Source: Desulfobulbaceae bacterium (GTDB lineage: Bacteria > Desulfobacterota > Desulfobulbia > Desulfobulbales > Desulfocapsaceae). Taken from it: a stretch of DNA of 64,000 nucleotides. Below, one piece after another: positions 16,627-24,881 of the stretch (position 1 is the stretch's first letter; every line of letters starts with the position of its first letter). The stretch covers positions 1 to 64,000 of the forward strand of contig JAGXHG010000017.1 of NCBI GenBank assembly GCA_024636345.1. Reading direction: 5' to 3'. Both the position numbers and the translations under genes were made by a program. The notes beneath the pieces were generated by a model. That model did no database searches and was not told the DNA's origin. It saw only the letters and a list, made by a program, of their open reading frames with translations.

Positions 16627-16992
16627 GTCGGATCGGTGGCGCAACACTTTAGGGTGAACTTCGCTTTCTTTGCAGGATCCCTCTAAGTGGGATGTGAAAA
16701 AAAGGCGCATGATTTTTTTGGTGCAGGTCGTGGTTGTTTAACAGTATCTGCTTCGGTGGTGCCTGGAATGCTCAGTGATAAAGGGGATGATTGAGCTTGT
16801 TAAGTAGAAGGGTTGGATGGTCTACAGGCAATATCTGTCGCCTGAAAGTGGGTGAACAAAAAAAATGAAGGGTTTGTGTGTGAGAGTCGTTATGGTCCTA
16901 AGTTGCTGGAATTATGAGGTCTTGATTGGACGGGAGTAGGTGCTTTTCTATTGAAGGAACTTTACTCAAGGCATGTTCGTGACAGGAGCTGC

Positions 16993-17038
16993 AAATACAG
17001 AAAGCCAGGGAACTTAAATTCCCTGGCTTTCTGTATTT
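16993..17038 (-). terminator. Terminator-like hairpin of the proximal cassette
   Basis: AAATACAGAAAGCCAGGGAA and TTCCCTGGCTTTCTGTATTT form a perfect 20-bp stem with a six-base loop. The core AAAGCCAGGGA is shared with the hairpin at 15381-15412. It lacks a long T tract on the minus strand, so it may be leaky, process RNA ends, or separate the two copies. Confidence 0.75.
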
Positions 17039-17081
17039 GTTTAATCTTGTCTTTGTTCAAAAACTTCGAACTGCTAAAATG

Positions 17082-17154
17082 TTCGTTTGGGGATCTTTGG
17101 CAAGGGGGGGGTAGTTTTCTATACTCCCTTTGCCAGGTTTTTACTTCAAACGAA
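17082..17154 (-). other. Nested inverted repeats in the cassette 2 3' tail
   Basis: TTCGTTTG (17082) pairs with CAAACGAA (17147), and inside them GGCAAGGG pairs with CCCTTTGCC around a poly-G run. The structure lies between the last gene of cassette 2 and its terminator-like hairpin. The corresponding part of cassette 1 is not clearly the same. Confidence 0.4.
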
Positions 17155-17188
17155 GCTGTTTTTGTGCGCCTTTTCCTGTAAAAAACTG

Positions 17189-17407
17189 TTAGCTGCCAAC
17201 AATGGCAGAGAACATGCTTTTAACAAGGGCAACTGGGCCGCCCCCGGAGATTAAGGCGCTGGAAAGACAAACAAGGCTCCAGATTCCAACGGCTCCGGCA
17301 AAGGCAGCAGTAATGTAGGTTCCAAGCTTGTAGAGCTCGCTGTCTGCGGTGGCTGAATCATGAGCGGTTGCCTTAACTTGTTCTTTGGTGATTGCGGTAT
17401 TTTCCAT
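17189..17407 (-). CDS. Small single-span membrane peptide, cassette 2 gene c
   Basis: This 72-residue paralogue of 15569-15787 keeps the head pattern TKE-VKATAHDSA, the span ITAAFAGAVGIWSLVCLSSA, GGGP and the tail LVKSMFSAIVG. AAGGAATC precedes the ATG, as in the other copy. It is the last gene of the proximal cassette. The two copies differ mostly by conservative changes, so both appear to be under selection and neither is decayed. Function unknown. Confidence 0.8.
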   Translation of the reverse strand: MENTAITKEQVKATAHDSATADSELYKLGTYITAAFAGAVGIWSLVCLSSALISGGGPVALVKSMFSAIVGS

Positions 17408-17479
17408 GATGAGATTCCTTTTGAAGGTGAAGTGTTTGGTGATGCATCGTTTATTTGCTGTAACTGGTACTATCTAGAA

Positions 17480-17692
17480 CTATCCGGTAATCGCGGTGAA
17501 AAGGTTGGCAATAAGATCGATCGGGCCGCCACTGTTTACGGCTCCGGCAATCATACTGGCAAAGGCCCAGCAGCCGATAATGCCGGCGGTAATGGCTACA
17601 GCGGTGATACCTATCTTGGAGATTTCCGTGCTTGCGTTGGTGGCTGCACTGCTTGTCGCACGACTTTTATCAATGCCGGGAATGTTTTTCAT
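17480..17692 (-). CDS. Small single-span membrane peptide, cassette 2 gene b
   Basis: This 70-residue protein is the paralogue of 15861-16073: MKNIPGIDKSRAT head, TAVAITAGIIGCWAFASMIAG span, NSGGPIDLIANLFTAITG tail. The longer start in the ORF track (17704) is less likely than the ATG at 17692, which has GGAG about nine bases upstream, exactly as in the other copy. The segment IGCWA-ASMIAGAV-SGGPIDL is nearly invariant between copies, suggesting that the span and the turn carry the function. Function unknown. Confidence 0.82.
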   Translation of the reverse strand: MKNIPGIDKSRATSSAATNASTEISKIGITAVAITAGIIGCWAFASMIAGAVNSGGPIDLIANLFTAITG

Positions 17693-17763
17693 GTAAATCT
17701 CCAAGGTATTTTTTTTATCAACTGCTGATTTTATAGGGTTTTTTCATTGCAGGATAGAAATGC

Positions 17764-17973
17764 TTATCCAACAAGCGCTTTAATATAATTTGTGGCAAGG
17801 GCTGCAGGGCCGCCGCTGGCAATGACGCCTGCAGTCATGCAGGCAACTGCCCAGCTGCCAATCAGAAGCGAGGTGATACCTATGACCGTGGCTCCTACTT
17901 TTTGCAGCTCAACGGTGGACTGGGTGTTTTCATTGATGCTGGCGCGGGTCTTATTTTGTGTTGTCGTCTTCAT
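17764..17973 (-). CDS. Small single-span membrane peptide, cassette 2 gene a
   Basis: This 69-residue paralogue of 16147-16356 starts MKTTTQNKTRAS, with span GITSLLIGSWAVACMTAGVIA, then SGGP and a tail ending KALVG. AGGGGA precedes the ATG. It is the first gene downstream of the sigma-54-type promoter at 18047-18062 and lies about 420 bases after the NtrC-type regulator gene on the same strand. The start codons of the two gene a copies are 1,617 bases apart, matching the period of every other duplicated element here. Confidence 0.82.
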   Translation of the reverse strand: MKTTTQNKTRASINENTQSTVELQKVGATVIGITSLLIGSWAVACMTAGVIASGGPAALATNYIKALVG

Positions 17974-18046
17974 AGTGTCCCCTCTTTTATTTAAGTTTGA
18001 GATGAATTCTAATTTCTTTTAGATTTCTTGCAGTTGCTATATGTAA

Positions 18047-18062
18047 TGCATGCAGCGTGCCA
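18047..18062 (-). promoter_or_regulatory. Sigma-54-type promoter of cassette 2
   Basis: On the minus strand the site is TGGCACGCTGCATGCA, matching TGGCAC-N5-TTGCA with one difference. It lies about 75 bases before the gene at 17764-17973 and is almost identical to the cassette 1 site. Confidence 0.8.
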
Positions 18063-18187
18063 TAATTGTTTTTTATGTAAATTGATAATGATTGTTAGTG
18101 TAACTCATCGTTAATATAGTAAATTATTAATGCATTGGTCGTTTTCGTGTGGGCGTGATAGAGGCGTGAGGAGGCGAGTGACTCTGT

Positions 18188-18244
18188 GTTGCATAACTGT
18201 TGCTGATAAGCAATTTTGTTGTATTTATGTTGCAAAGGTGTTGC
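18188..18244 (-). promoter_or_regulatory. Five-half-site GTTG(C) array, probable activator site of cassette 2
   Basis: GTTG units start at 18188, 18199, 18218, 18229 and 18240 on the plus strand, spaced 11, 19, 11 and 11 exactly as in the cassette 1 array, although the bases between them have diverged. The 11-bp steps put sites on one face of the helix. The adjacent NtrC-type regulator is the obvious candidate binder. Confidence 0.65.
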
Positions 18245-18389
18245 AAGGAGAGGAATGTGCGACAGTTTCGGGCGGGTTCTGGTTCTTATGCGAAAAATGA
18301 GACACCAAGACTGTAATAAATGCATGCGAGCGACCTAACAAGTCAGACGAAAAATATTCCAACATGCGATCTAGATTGTGGGCTCAGAA

Positions 18390-20237
18390 TCATATTTCAG
18401 GAGAAGTGTTTTGTGCAGGATTTTCCTTAAACTCATCTTCTTGAATATCAAGGCGTTGCATCTTCCGGTAGAGGGTGCTTCGATCGACGTTCAACATGCG
18501 GGCGGCCTTAGACTTGTTGCCTCTGGCCCGTTTCAGGGCATCAATGAGTTCATCCTTTTCACTGATATAAGGAGGCAATGGATTGGCGTTCACTGCTGTT
18601 ATGTTTTGTGGAGCGTTCTGTGAACTCTCTGGCGCCGTTAAGGCAGGGATGGTTTGCTGCAGCATCTGCTGTGACAGGATTTCCTCGGGAAAATGCTCAA
18701 GTGAAATGGTCGGGCCTTCGCAGAGGACACACGCCCTTTCCATGACGTGGCGGAGCTCTCTGACGTTTCCCGGCCATGAATAGCGAGAAAGTGCATTCAT
18801 GGCCTGATCGGAAATGCCGTGAATATTCCTTTTGAGTTCATCCCGGAACAGCGAGAGAAAGTGATAAGACAATATAGGGATTCCACCTTTACGATCTCGA
18901 AGGGGAGGGAGGTTGATCTCCACCACCTTCAAACGATAATACAAATCTTCGCGAAAGTTTCCCGCCCTCACTTTTTCGATGAGATTGACATTGGTGGCTG
19001 CAATAACGCGGACATCTACCTTTATCGGTGTATCCTGTCCGACAGGGGTGAAGGTCTTTTCCTGGAGAAATCGGAGAAGTCGTAATTGCATTCGGGGTGA
19101 GATATCGCCGATCTCATCCAGGAATAAGGTGCCATGGTCGGCTTGGAGGAGTCGCCCCGGTCGATCGCGGTCGGCACCGGTGAAGGCACCTTTTTTGTGG
19201 CCAAAGAGTTCACTCTCCAGCAGATCTTCAGTAATGGCGGCACAATCAACTTTAATGAGGGGCATGTCTCGTCTGGGGCTTTCGGCGTGCAGCGCCTCGG
19301 CAGCAAGTTCCTTGCCTGTTCCCGATTCTCCGGTGATCAGGACGGCCGTGTCCACCTTGCCCACATTCTCAATGAGTTTATAGACACTCTGCATTACCTG
19401 GCTGGAACCGACATAGCCGTGAAACTGATTTCGTATACCGCCTTCATCAGGTTCCGGCAGGGTGATATCTCTGGCGACAATGACGACCCCGCTGAATTCA
19501 TCCTGACCATCCTGAAGAGGGGAGGCATTCAGGCTGATGATCCGAATATTTCCATCAGCCTTCCGGCATTCGATTTGATGTTCCCTGACCTCTTTTCGAT
19601 TCTTCAGGACCTGTAAGGCATCCTGCAGGCAGGCCTGACCCATCTCTTCGCGAATGGATTTAATATTTGTCGGTGGATTGCCCTCATTGTAACCCAGCCA
19701 GTTTTTGGCAGTATTATTGATCTGGATGATATTCATGTCATTATCAATGGTAATGATCGCGTCACGAACGGAACTGAAAATCGCCTCCAGGTAGCGTTTA
19801 TATTTTTCGTTTTCCTTGATGAGTGTTTTTCTCTCTTTTTCAAGCTCCCAGTGCTGTAAAGCCTGGCGGACAAATCTGAGCAGTGTTTCTTTGTTGACGG
19901 GTTTGGATATGTAATCAAAGGCCCCATATCGTACGGCCTCGGCGGCCGAATCAAGATTGGGAAAGCCGGTAATCATAACCACCGGGCATTGGATGCCTGT
20001 TTCTCGGATTTTGCGCAGGAGATCTGTGCCGCGCGCCCCTTCAAGGACAATGTCACTGATGATCAGATCAAATTCGTGCTCATGGATGGCAAGCAGGGCC
20101 TCTTCGATGGTGGCGGCAGTGGTGACGGGACCGTATCCTTCTCTGGCCAGAAACATTTCAAAGGTGAGACGAATGCTTGCCTCGTCGTCAACAATGAGGA
20201 TGCTGGCGTTTTTATCCACTGTTTCAAGGTGCTGCAT
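18390..20237 (-). CDS. NtrC-family sigma-54-dependent response regulator (REC-PAS-AAA+-Fis)
   Basis: This protein of about 615 residues is a transcription activator. The order is a receiver domain (ILIVDDEAS, then SDIVLEG with the phospho-acceptor Asp and KPV), a PAS domain at about residues 145-250, an AAA+ domain with GESGTGKE and the sigma-54-contact motif GAFTGA, and a C-terminal Fis-type helix-turn-helix (KSKAARMLNVDRSTLYRKM). The ORF track extends it upstream into the kinase frame; the ATG at 20237, overlapping the kinase stop by 14 bases, is the natural start. It should activate the two sigma-54-type promoters directly downstream. An internal PAS between REC and AAA+ is less common and suggests a second input. 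Confidence 0.93.
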   Translation of the reverse strand: MQHLETVDKNASILIVDDEASIRLTFEMFLAREGYGPVTTAATIEEALLAIHEHEFDLIISDIVLEGARGTDLLRKIRETGIQCPVVMITGFPNLDSAAEAVRYGAFDYISKPVNKETLLRFVRQALQHWELEKERKTLIKENEKYKRYLEAIFSSVRDAIITIDNDMNIIQINNTAKNWLGYNEGNPPTNIKSIREEMGQACLQDALQVLKNRKEVREHQIECRKADGNIRIISLNASPLQDGQDEFSGVVIVARDITLPEPDEGGIRNQFHGYVGSSQVMQSVYKLIENVGKVDTAVLITGESGTGKELAAEALHAESPRRDMPLIKVDCAAITEDLLESELFGHKKGAFTGADRDRPGRLLQADHGTLFLDEIGDISPRMQLRLLRFLQEKTFTPVGQDTPIKVDVRVIAATNVNLIEKVRAGNFREDLYYRLKVVEINLPPLRDRKGGIPILSYHFLSLFRDELKRNIHGISDQAMNALSRYSWPGNVRELRHVMERACVLCEGPTISLEHFPEEILSQQMLQQTIPALTAPESSQNAPQNITAVNANPLPPYISEKDELIDALKRARGNKSKAARMLNVDRSTLYRKMQRLDIQEDEFKENPAQNTSPEI

Positions 20238-21387
20238 AGTCTGACACTGAGGTGGGAATTTGGATGAGCATTTCGGTGAATTGATGCATGATCGAGTTGA
20301 CCTTGATGGTACCGCCATGATCCTGGATGATACCGAAGCTGATACTGAGGCCAAGCCCTGTGCCTTGCCCTGAAGGTTTTGTGGTAAAAAAAGGATCAAA
20401 TAATCGATCCAGGATGCCTTGCGGGATCCCGGTGCCATGATCCCGGATGGTTACCTGGACCCATGATTTTTTATCCTCGGTAGTGGCAGGGTGGCAGGAG
20501 ATTAGAATTTTTTTATCCGGAGAAGTGGTGGGGTAACGCTCGTTCAAGGCAAATCTGCTGTTACTCAACAGATTGAGGATGACCTGTTGTAATTGGCGGA
20601 AGTTGCCATAGATGGGACAGGATTCTTGAGAAAAGTCAGTGTCGATCTGGATACCATCTTTCTTAAATTGATGTTCGACCAGCGATAAGGTGGCCACAAT
20701 GACCTGAACCATGTCAATGGGCTCATTCTCCTGGTTGCCTTCTCTGGCGAAGGAGAGCAGATTCTTGATGATAGAAGCAATCCTTTCCCCTTCATTGATA
20801 ATCCGAGTCAGGAGTTCTTCCTGAAGAGATTTTTTTTCACTGTCATCCAGAAGGAGTTGGGCAAAATTGATAATGCCGGTAATGGGATTATTGACCTCAT
20901 GGGCAACACCTGCTGCCAGTTCTCCAATGGCCGCCAGTTGCGCCGTGCGCATGGAGTCGACTTTTCGCAGTTCATCTGTGGTCAGTTCTCGAGCAATCAG
21001 GAGTATCTTGCGGATGATCCCGTCACTATCCTTCACCGGAGAGATGGTCAGCAGATATTCGCCAAAAAGCCCAGGCAGCCTGGTCTCTTCCACCCGGGGA
21101 GAACATGTGCGTAAAAAGGATTCCAGCGGACACTGAAGGTGGGGAGAGCTGCCACCATGTATAATCTTGCAGATTCCCTTGCCGATAATCTGGTTTTTGG
21201 ACTTATGGGCAGCGTTGATTGCGGCCAGGTTGGCATCGATGATTATGCCTTCCGGGGTGACAATCAGTACCGGATCCTGAATGGCATCAAAGAGTTCATT
21301 CCCTTTCCCTGTGGGGTGAGAAAGAAGGGCGCAGTCAATGGTGTCTGGTGCGGCATTTTCAAGAGTGATGGTTGGAGCATTTACCAT
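20224..21387 (-). CDS. Soluble PAS histidine kinase
   Basis: This 387-residue cytoplasmic sensor kinase has no membrane span. A PAS domain lies at about residues 30-145, with a Cys-containing stretch (HLQCPLESFL). The H-box AHEVNNPITGI follows, and the ATPase domain has N, G1 (DHGTGIP), F (FDPFFTTK) and G2 (GTGLGLS) boxes. It lies five bases after yqeY and overlaps the NtrC-type regulator, its evident partner. The DHp region closely resembles that of the truncated membrane protein at 12432-13337, suggesting shared ancestry or heterodimerisation. The signal is unknown. Confidence 0.92.
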   Translation of the reverse strand: MVNAPTITLENAAPDTIDCALLSHPTGKGNELFDAIQDPVLIVTPEGIIIDANLAAINAAHKSKNQIIGKGICKIIHGGSSPHLQCPLESFLRTCSPRVEETRLPGLFGEYLLTISPVKDSDGIIRKILLIARELTTDELRKVDSMRTAQLAAIGELAAGVAHEVNNPITGIINFAQLLLDDSEKKSLQEELLTRIINEGERIASIIKNLLSFAREGNQENEPIDMVQVIVATLSLVEHQFKKDGIQIDTDFSQESCPIYGNFRQLQQVILNLLSNSRFALNERYPTTSPDKKILISCHPATTEDKKSWVQVTIRDHGTGIPQGILDRLFDPFFTTKPSGQGTGLGLSISFGIIQDHGGTIKVNSIMHQFTEMLIQIPTSVSDYAAP

Positions 21388-21392
21388 AATAT

Positions 21393-21887
21393 TTATCCTA
21401 CCATTGAGCCCAGAACCTTTTTTACCACATTTCCGTCGGCGCTCTTGCCGAAATGTTTCATGATGGGTCCCATGGCCTGCATAGGACTTTTGAACTGTGA
21501 CAGATCGATGTTCTCTTTAGCCCAAGTCATGATTTCTTCCTCGGTAGCCATTCTGGGTAAATACGATTCCAAGACCTGCAGATAGTCGGAGGTCGGCTGT
21601 CCGGTGAATTCCAGGGTCTGCTTTTCTGATTTGCATAAGCCCATGATTACGGTGATGATCTCATCGTTGGTAATCTCGGCATCTTGTTTAGGACGACTGC
21701 TCTTTTTGCCGCTTTCCAAGGTGATGGGTTGGGTGATCTTGGTGGGAAATTCACTTATGATGATACGGACAGCACCTTTGACCGTCTCATTCCGGCCCAG
21801 TATAGCAGCCTTCAGGTCGCTTCGCAGCTTGACGATCAGGGGGATGCCTGATGCCTCGTTCCAGCCAGATGTTGTTGTGTCGCTCAT
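21393..21887 (-). CDS. yqeY: GatB/YqeY domain protein
   Basis: This 164-residue protein of the YqeY family shares a fold with the tail of the GatB amidotransferase subunit. Supporting features are LRSDLKAAILGRNE near the N-terminus, YLPRMATEEEI in the middle and MGPIMKHFGKSADGNVVKKVL at the end, the usual YqeY layout. A role in tRNA-dependent amidation or tRNA binding has been proposed but the family is poorly understood. It is the first gene of an apparent operon with the histidine kinase and the NtrC-type regulator, an unexpected partner for a signalling operon. Confidence 0.85.
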   Translation of the reverse strand: MSDTTTSGWNEASGIPLIVKLRSDLKAAILGRNETVKGAVRIIISEFPTKITQPITLESGKKSSRPKQDAEITNDEIITVIMGLCKSEKQTLEFTGQPTSDYLQVLESYLPRMATEEEIMTWAKENIDLSQFKSPMQAMGPIMKHFGKSADGNVVKKVLGSMVG

Positions 21888-22478
21888 GGTTTGCTCACCG
21901 GTGATTGATTATTGTTGAACTCAGTGATTGTGGGCATAAGTATATAATAGTATGCATTGTGATTGTTCTCTTCTTATAGGACTCTGGCAATTCATGTCAA
22001 GGGAAAAAGCCGGAAGTTGTCCGGCGAGGATAGTGATACGGTAGTTGTTTTGCCGGACTCTCTGAGCTGTTGTTCAAAAATAACGGTAACATTTTGCGAT
22101 GACGTGACCGGCAAAAAGTGCCAGTCGCTCTTCACAACTCCCAAGGGTCTGTCCCTCGGATCATTCGTCCGTGGATATCGTAATGGAAAGGTCAGAAATG
22201 TACTGGTTATTTTGTTACGATTCCAAATCAGAAATGCTCACTCGATACATTTTTAATCATATTTTGCATGGATTCAACGGAGATAATAAAGTATAGTCTA
22301 CCCTTAAAGATGAGGACCTCAGCTCTGGTTTCTTCAAATGATTATTTGCATGGACTCTATTCGCAGTATTCATTGGCAAAATGAAAATTTTTTGATGCAT
22401 TCTGTTGCAGGAGTTTTGGGTAAGTTTTTTAGGAGTCGAAATGAAGCGAATCAATACTCAGAAATAGAGGAGAATATT
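21888..22478. other. Intergenic region with two inverted repeats
   Basis: The sequence includes GCCGGA-AGTTG-TCCGGC (22009-22025) and a longer-range pair, TTTTGCCGG (22048-22056) with CCGGCAAAA (22108-22116). These could form a structured RNA or be remains of a repeat. ORF 21963-22256 has no recognisable protein features and I do not call it. Confidence 0.4.
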
Positions 22479-24638
22479 GTGATTGCCGTTAATGATGATA
22501 CAAAAAAGAGCAATAATTTAACACGGCGAGATTTTGTTAAATATTTTGCTGGAACTACCACATATATGTCTTTCGCCTCGTTTAGCTTGCCGGGTCCCGT
22601 TTTTCTACTGACCCGCTCAAAACAAAGGTATCCGATTGATTCCACGGTTAAGACTACGGCCGAGAGGATGATCTCGTTTCCCTATATTCTGGGTGACCTT
22701 CCTCCCAATAATCCTGCCTCCACCCCTGCTCTCAGCCCCAATGGCAGTCCCGGTCTCGCAATTACTGAACTTTGTAGAGTTTCAGAATATGACAGTAGAG
22801 GCTATGGGAGATGGGAGTATATAGAATGGGGTCTCCCGATAAAACAGCGGACGGATATCATGCCGACCGGCTATGATCCCGCATCAGTCACCAAAAAAAC
22901 CAAACTCCTGAACTTTTTTGCCATGACCGATATCCACATCACTGACAAGGAAGCACCAAACTCGTTCATTTTCCTCCAGCAACATGATCAACAATTCTCC
23001 GGGGGCAATACCTCCATCTATTCGCCGATCATGATGTACACAACCCATGTTCTGGATGCTGCCATTCAGACGGCAAATGCCCTGCACAAGAAAAATCCCT
23101 TTGATTTTTTCATCTCTCTGGGCGACACCTGCAACTGTACTTCATACAACGAACTCAGATGGTATATTGACGTTATTGACGGCAAGGTCATCACCCCAAG
23201 CTCCGGCGCCCATCTTGGTGCCCAGACCATCGATTATCAAAAACCGTTCCAAGCAGCGGGACTCGACAAATCGATCCCTTTTTATCAGGCCATCGGCAAC
23301 CATGACCACTTTTTGCTGGGTTCCTTCCCTCCCTATGCAACCTGGCTTGCGGATACCTTTCTCAGCGATTCCTTTCTCAGCGATACTGTCTGGTCCGTCC
23401 CGGATTTCCTTCAACCAGATCCTTTGACCTTCCCGGCCATGTTCAGCGTGGAAAAACTGAAGAACGATTCCCCACGATTTTATGCGGGTGTCATTGATGG
23501 TTCCACCCCATATGGTACCATTATCAATTATGGGTCTGTCGATGCCCCCCCCACTCCTCAAACAAAGGTTGCTGCTGACCCCAATCGCCGTTCCCTGTTG
23601 AGAACGGAATGGATCCAGGAATTTTTTAAGACAACCACCAGCCCGGTTGGTCACGGTTTCAACCTGGTTGCATCCAATCCAAATTTTAACCTGGTTCCAG
23701 AAAACGACAAAGCCGGGTTTGCCTGTTACAGTTTTGTGCCCAAGTCAGATATACCGCTTAAGGTTATCGTGCTGGATGATACTCAGCGGGAAGATGACGA
23801 ATCTGTGGATATTCACGGTCACGGATTTCTTGATGACGCACGCTGGGCCTGGCTGCAAGCCGAACTTGCAGACGGTCAGGCTGCCAATCAGTTGATGATT
23901 ATTGCGGCACATATCCCGATTGCTGTGGTCAATATTGCTGCCGAGACCGAATGGTGGCTTGGCGGCAACAAGACCGCGCCGGATCCAAAACCCCTTGGCG
24001 ATGCGTCTACCGATATCCAGAATGCCGTAGACCTGGCGGGACTGGTGCAAAAACTCTGGGAAACACCGAACCTGCTGATGTGGATAGCCGGTCATCGTCA
24101 TGTCAATACTGTTAAGGCTTTCAAGTCGCCTACCCTTTACGAGACAACTCCAGAAAGTGGCTTCTGGCAGGTGGAGACCTCATCACTGCATGACTTTCCG
24201 CAGCAGTTTCGTACATTCGAGATCTACCTGAACAGTGATTACAGCATCTCTATCGAGACGGTCAACGTTGATCCGGCAGTTGCCGAGGATTCTCCCGCCG
24301 AAACATCGCGAAAATACGCGATCGCGACGCAGCAGATAGTTCAGCAGAACTTAACCGTGAATAGTGTAAACTTGGATCAGATAATACTGCCTACTGCTAC
24401 GCCGGACACTTATATTACTGTTACCCTTCCCAGCATGGACCCGAGTCGGCCGGAGCCGGCACAAGGCACCCCCGATCCCAATGCAACACCTCCAACAACC
24501 TTCACCGATCCGACTATCAAGTATGTTGACATGGCCCCATACGGTGTCCCATATAATGCGTCGTATAATGCCCAACTGTTCAAGCAATTAAGTCCGACTA
24601 TGAAGGCGCAGATGCAGGCACTTTTCCCTACACTGTAA
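22479..24638 (+). CDS. Tat-exported calcineurin-type metallophosphoesterase
   Basis: A protein of about 719 residues. LTRRDFVKYF near the N-terminus is a twin-arginine signal, followed by a hydrophobic stretch, so it is exported folded. The dinuclear-metal phosphoesterase motifs occur in order: MTDIHITD, SLGDT, IGNHDHF, AAHIPI and AGHRHVN. It resembles the TIGR03768-type (RPA4764-like) family, whose substrate I do not know. The ORF track starts at 22338; the GTG at 22479 has AGAGGAGAA just upstream and gives a normal Tat n-region, so I prefer it. It converges with two exported decarboxylase-like genes. Confidence 0.82.
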   Translation: MIAVNDDTKKSNNLTRRDFVKYFAGTTTYMSFASFSLPGPVFLLTRSKQRYPIDSTVKTTAERMISFPYILGDLPPNNPASTPALSPNGSPGLAITELCRVSEYDSRGYGRWEYIEWGLPIKQRTDIMPTGYDPASVTKKTKLLNFFAMTDIHITDKEAPNSFIFLQQHDQQFSGGNTSIYSPIMMYTTHVLDAAIQTANALHKKNPFDFFISLGDTCNCTSYNELRWYIDVIDGKVITPSSGAHLGAQTIDYQKPFQAAGLDKSIPFYQAIGNHDHFLLGSFPPYATWLADTFLSDSFLSDTVWSVPDFLQPDPLTFPAMFSVEKLKNDSPRFYAGVIDGSTPYGTIINYGSVDAPPTPQTKVAADPNRRSLLRTEWIQEFFKTTTSPVGHGFNLVASNPNFNLVPENDKAGFACYSFVPKSDIPLKVIVLDDTQREDDESVDIHGHGFLDDARWAWLQAELADGQAANQLMIIAAHIPIAVVNIAAETEWWLGGNKTAPDPKPLGDASTDIQNAVDLAGLVQKLWETPNLLMWIAGHRHVNTVKAFKSPTLYETTPESGFWQVETSSLHDFPQQFRTFEIYLNSDYSISIETVNVDPAVAEDSPAETSRKYAIATQQIVQQNLTVNSVNLDQIILPTATPDTYITVTLPSMDPSRPEPAQGTPDPNATPPTTFTDPTIKYVDMAPYGVPYNASYNAQLFKQLSPTMKAQMQALFPTL

Positions 24639-24656
24639 GCAGTCAACAAGTGCGAG

Positions 24657-24702
24657 AAAAAAGGCTCAACCAGTAGAGTATAATACTGGTTGAGCCTTTT
24701 TT
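24657..24702. terminator. Bidirectional intrinsic terminator
   Basis: AAAAAAGGCTCAACCAGTA and TACTGGTTGAGCCTTTTTT form a perfect 19-bp stem with an eight-base loop, with T-rich ends both ways. It separates the metallophosphoesterase from the convergent decarboxylase-like genes. Confidence 0.93.
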
Positions 24703-24881
24703 GTGAGTCGAGAGGGCCTAGCGGTAAGGTGACTCTCCCAACCATTCTCTCACCATCTACGTAACGATATGATACCAATTTCTTTGCAGATGTAACAAGG
24801 CCCTCATGACATAGACCAGTCGCTGGTCGAACAGTTCACTGACGTCGGAGGAGTGGCCGACCAGCACCGATCCGTCTTTGG

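Larger units (their letters stand above)
16357..17188. other. Control region of cassette 1 plus 3' tail of cassette 2
   Basis: These 832 bases hold no gene I can support. They contain the sigma-54-type promoter (16431-16446), the five-site GTTGC array (16570-16626), the terminator of cassette 2 (16993-17038) and a nested inverted repeat (17082-17154). Plus-strand ORF 16951-17181 overlaps these structures and is not called. Confidence 0.6.
17974..18389. other. Control region of cassette 2
   Basis: This stretch of about 416 bases between the NtrC-type regulator and cassette 2 holds the sigma-54-type promoter (18047-18062) and the second GTTGC array (18188-18244). No gene is seen; ORF 18095-18325 covers the array and is not called. 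Confidence 0.6.

Noticed and set aside
15856-18022. Plus-strand ORFs 15856-16188, 16163-16375, 17360-17728, 17496-17696 and 17792-18022
   Set aside because: They are antisense shadows of the six small-peptide genes; the minus-strand frames have ribosome binding sites, start contexts and paralogue conservation, the plus-strand frames do not.
22195-22230. TTTTGTTACGATTCC as a half copy of the 50-bp element
   Set aside because: Only the right-hand end is present, so chance cannot be excluded.
21963-22256. 97-residue ORF
   Set aside because: It covers the GCCGG dyads, has no recognisable features and lacks a clear ribosome binding site.
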